Origin: Podocnemis expansa
Taxonomy: Eukaryota; Chordata; Testudines; Podocnemididae
NCBI GenBank assembly: GCA_007922195.1
Contig: ML681991.1
Coordinates: forward strand, 46,202,714 to 46,266,713
DNA length: 64,000 bases
Direction: 5' to 3'
Of this stretch, positions 63,778-64,000 are shown piece by piece; position 1 is the first letter of the stretch, and each line of letters opens with the position of its first letter. A program made the translations under genes and the position numbers. The notes under the pieces were generated by a model. It searched no databases. It was not told the origin of the DNA and saw only the letters and a list, made by a program, of their open reading frames with translations.

Positions 63778-64000
63778 TGGATGGAATCTAGGACGATAAA
63801 TCAGTGTGTGCAACTGAATTGGAATAGAATAGAGTTAAAAGTCAATCAAGTCTTTTCAATCAATGACTTAAATATTAAAAAGTCTCCTTGACTGCAGACT
63901 ATAATTCAGAAGTGAAATATAGGCCACAGAGCACAGTGCCAGGAATTTATTATATATACATGCCATTCTTTGCCACATACCGATATATATAGGGAGATAT
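63778..64000. repeat. 5' flank of the truncated OR
   Basis: Matches 55211-55370 and 25778-25960 ('gttaaaagtcaatcaag', 'agtctccttgactgcagac'). No exon is identified. Confidence 0.5.

Overview
This is vertebrate nuclear DNA from a sauropsid, most likely a turtle. The reasons are intronless class II olfactory receptor (OR) exons, abundant CR1 LINE pieces in both orientations, Penelope-like retroelement (PLE) pieces with a GIY-YIG endonuclease, one tRNA-headed SINE with a CR1-like tail, and many foldback DNA transposons with GGCTATGTCYACAC-type ends. The lineage call rests on this repeat mix and not on a search. No bacterial features, rRNA, CRISPR array or functional tRNA gene is visible. Positions 57236-57635 are a 400-base assembly gap.

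The window is part of an OR cluster decayed by duplication and insertion. Two ORs are intact: one on the minus strand (12226-13188) and one on the plus strand (35444-36379). Two more are pseudogenes of the same subfamily (24844-25777 and 54274-55210, minus). A 3' fragment of a different OR subfamily lies at 41223-41440 (plus), and a 5' fragment of the local subfamily at 63688-63777 (minus). The minus-strand receptors share flanks: a 3' block including an antisense CR1 end at the same relative place, and a 5' block repeated at 15.8-17.2, 25.9-26.3, 46.6-47.7, 58.3-58.6 and 60.8-61.35 kb. The cluster therefore grew by duplication of gene plus flanks.

From 0.5 to 10.3 kb and 18.96 to 22.1 kb lies another duplicated unit, present about three times. 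It holds a TATA-like box and a fossil coding stretch that I cannot identify.

Mobile DNA fills most of the rest. About 15 foldback elements have PIF/Harbinger-like ends and 3-bp target duplications, and a wrecked Harbinger transposase lies at 43590-43971. PLE insertions are often symmetrical, with the same 3' terminus facing outward at both ends, and carry a hammerhead-ribozyme-like motif. There are several solo LTRs, two or three hAT-type elements and long CR1 ORF2 remnants. Nesting is deep (CR1, then PLE, then Harbinger-type), and paralogous copies provide empty sites that date and delimit insertions.

Only the two intact OR exons look like working protein-coding genes. The most interesting non-coding signal is the conserved ribozyme-like motif in the PLE ends.
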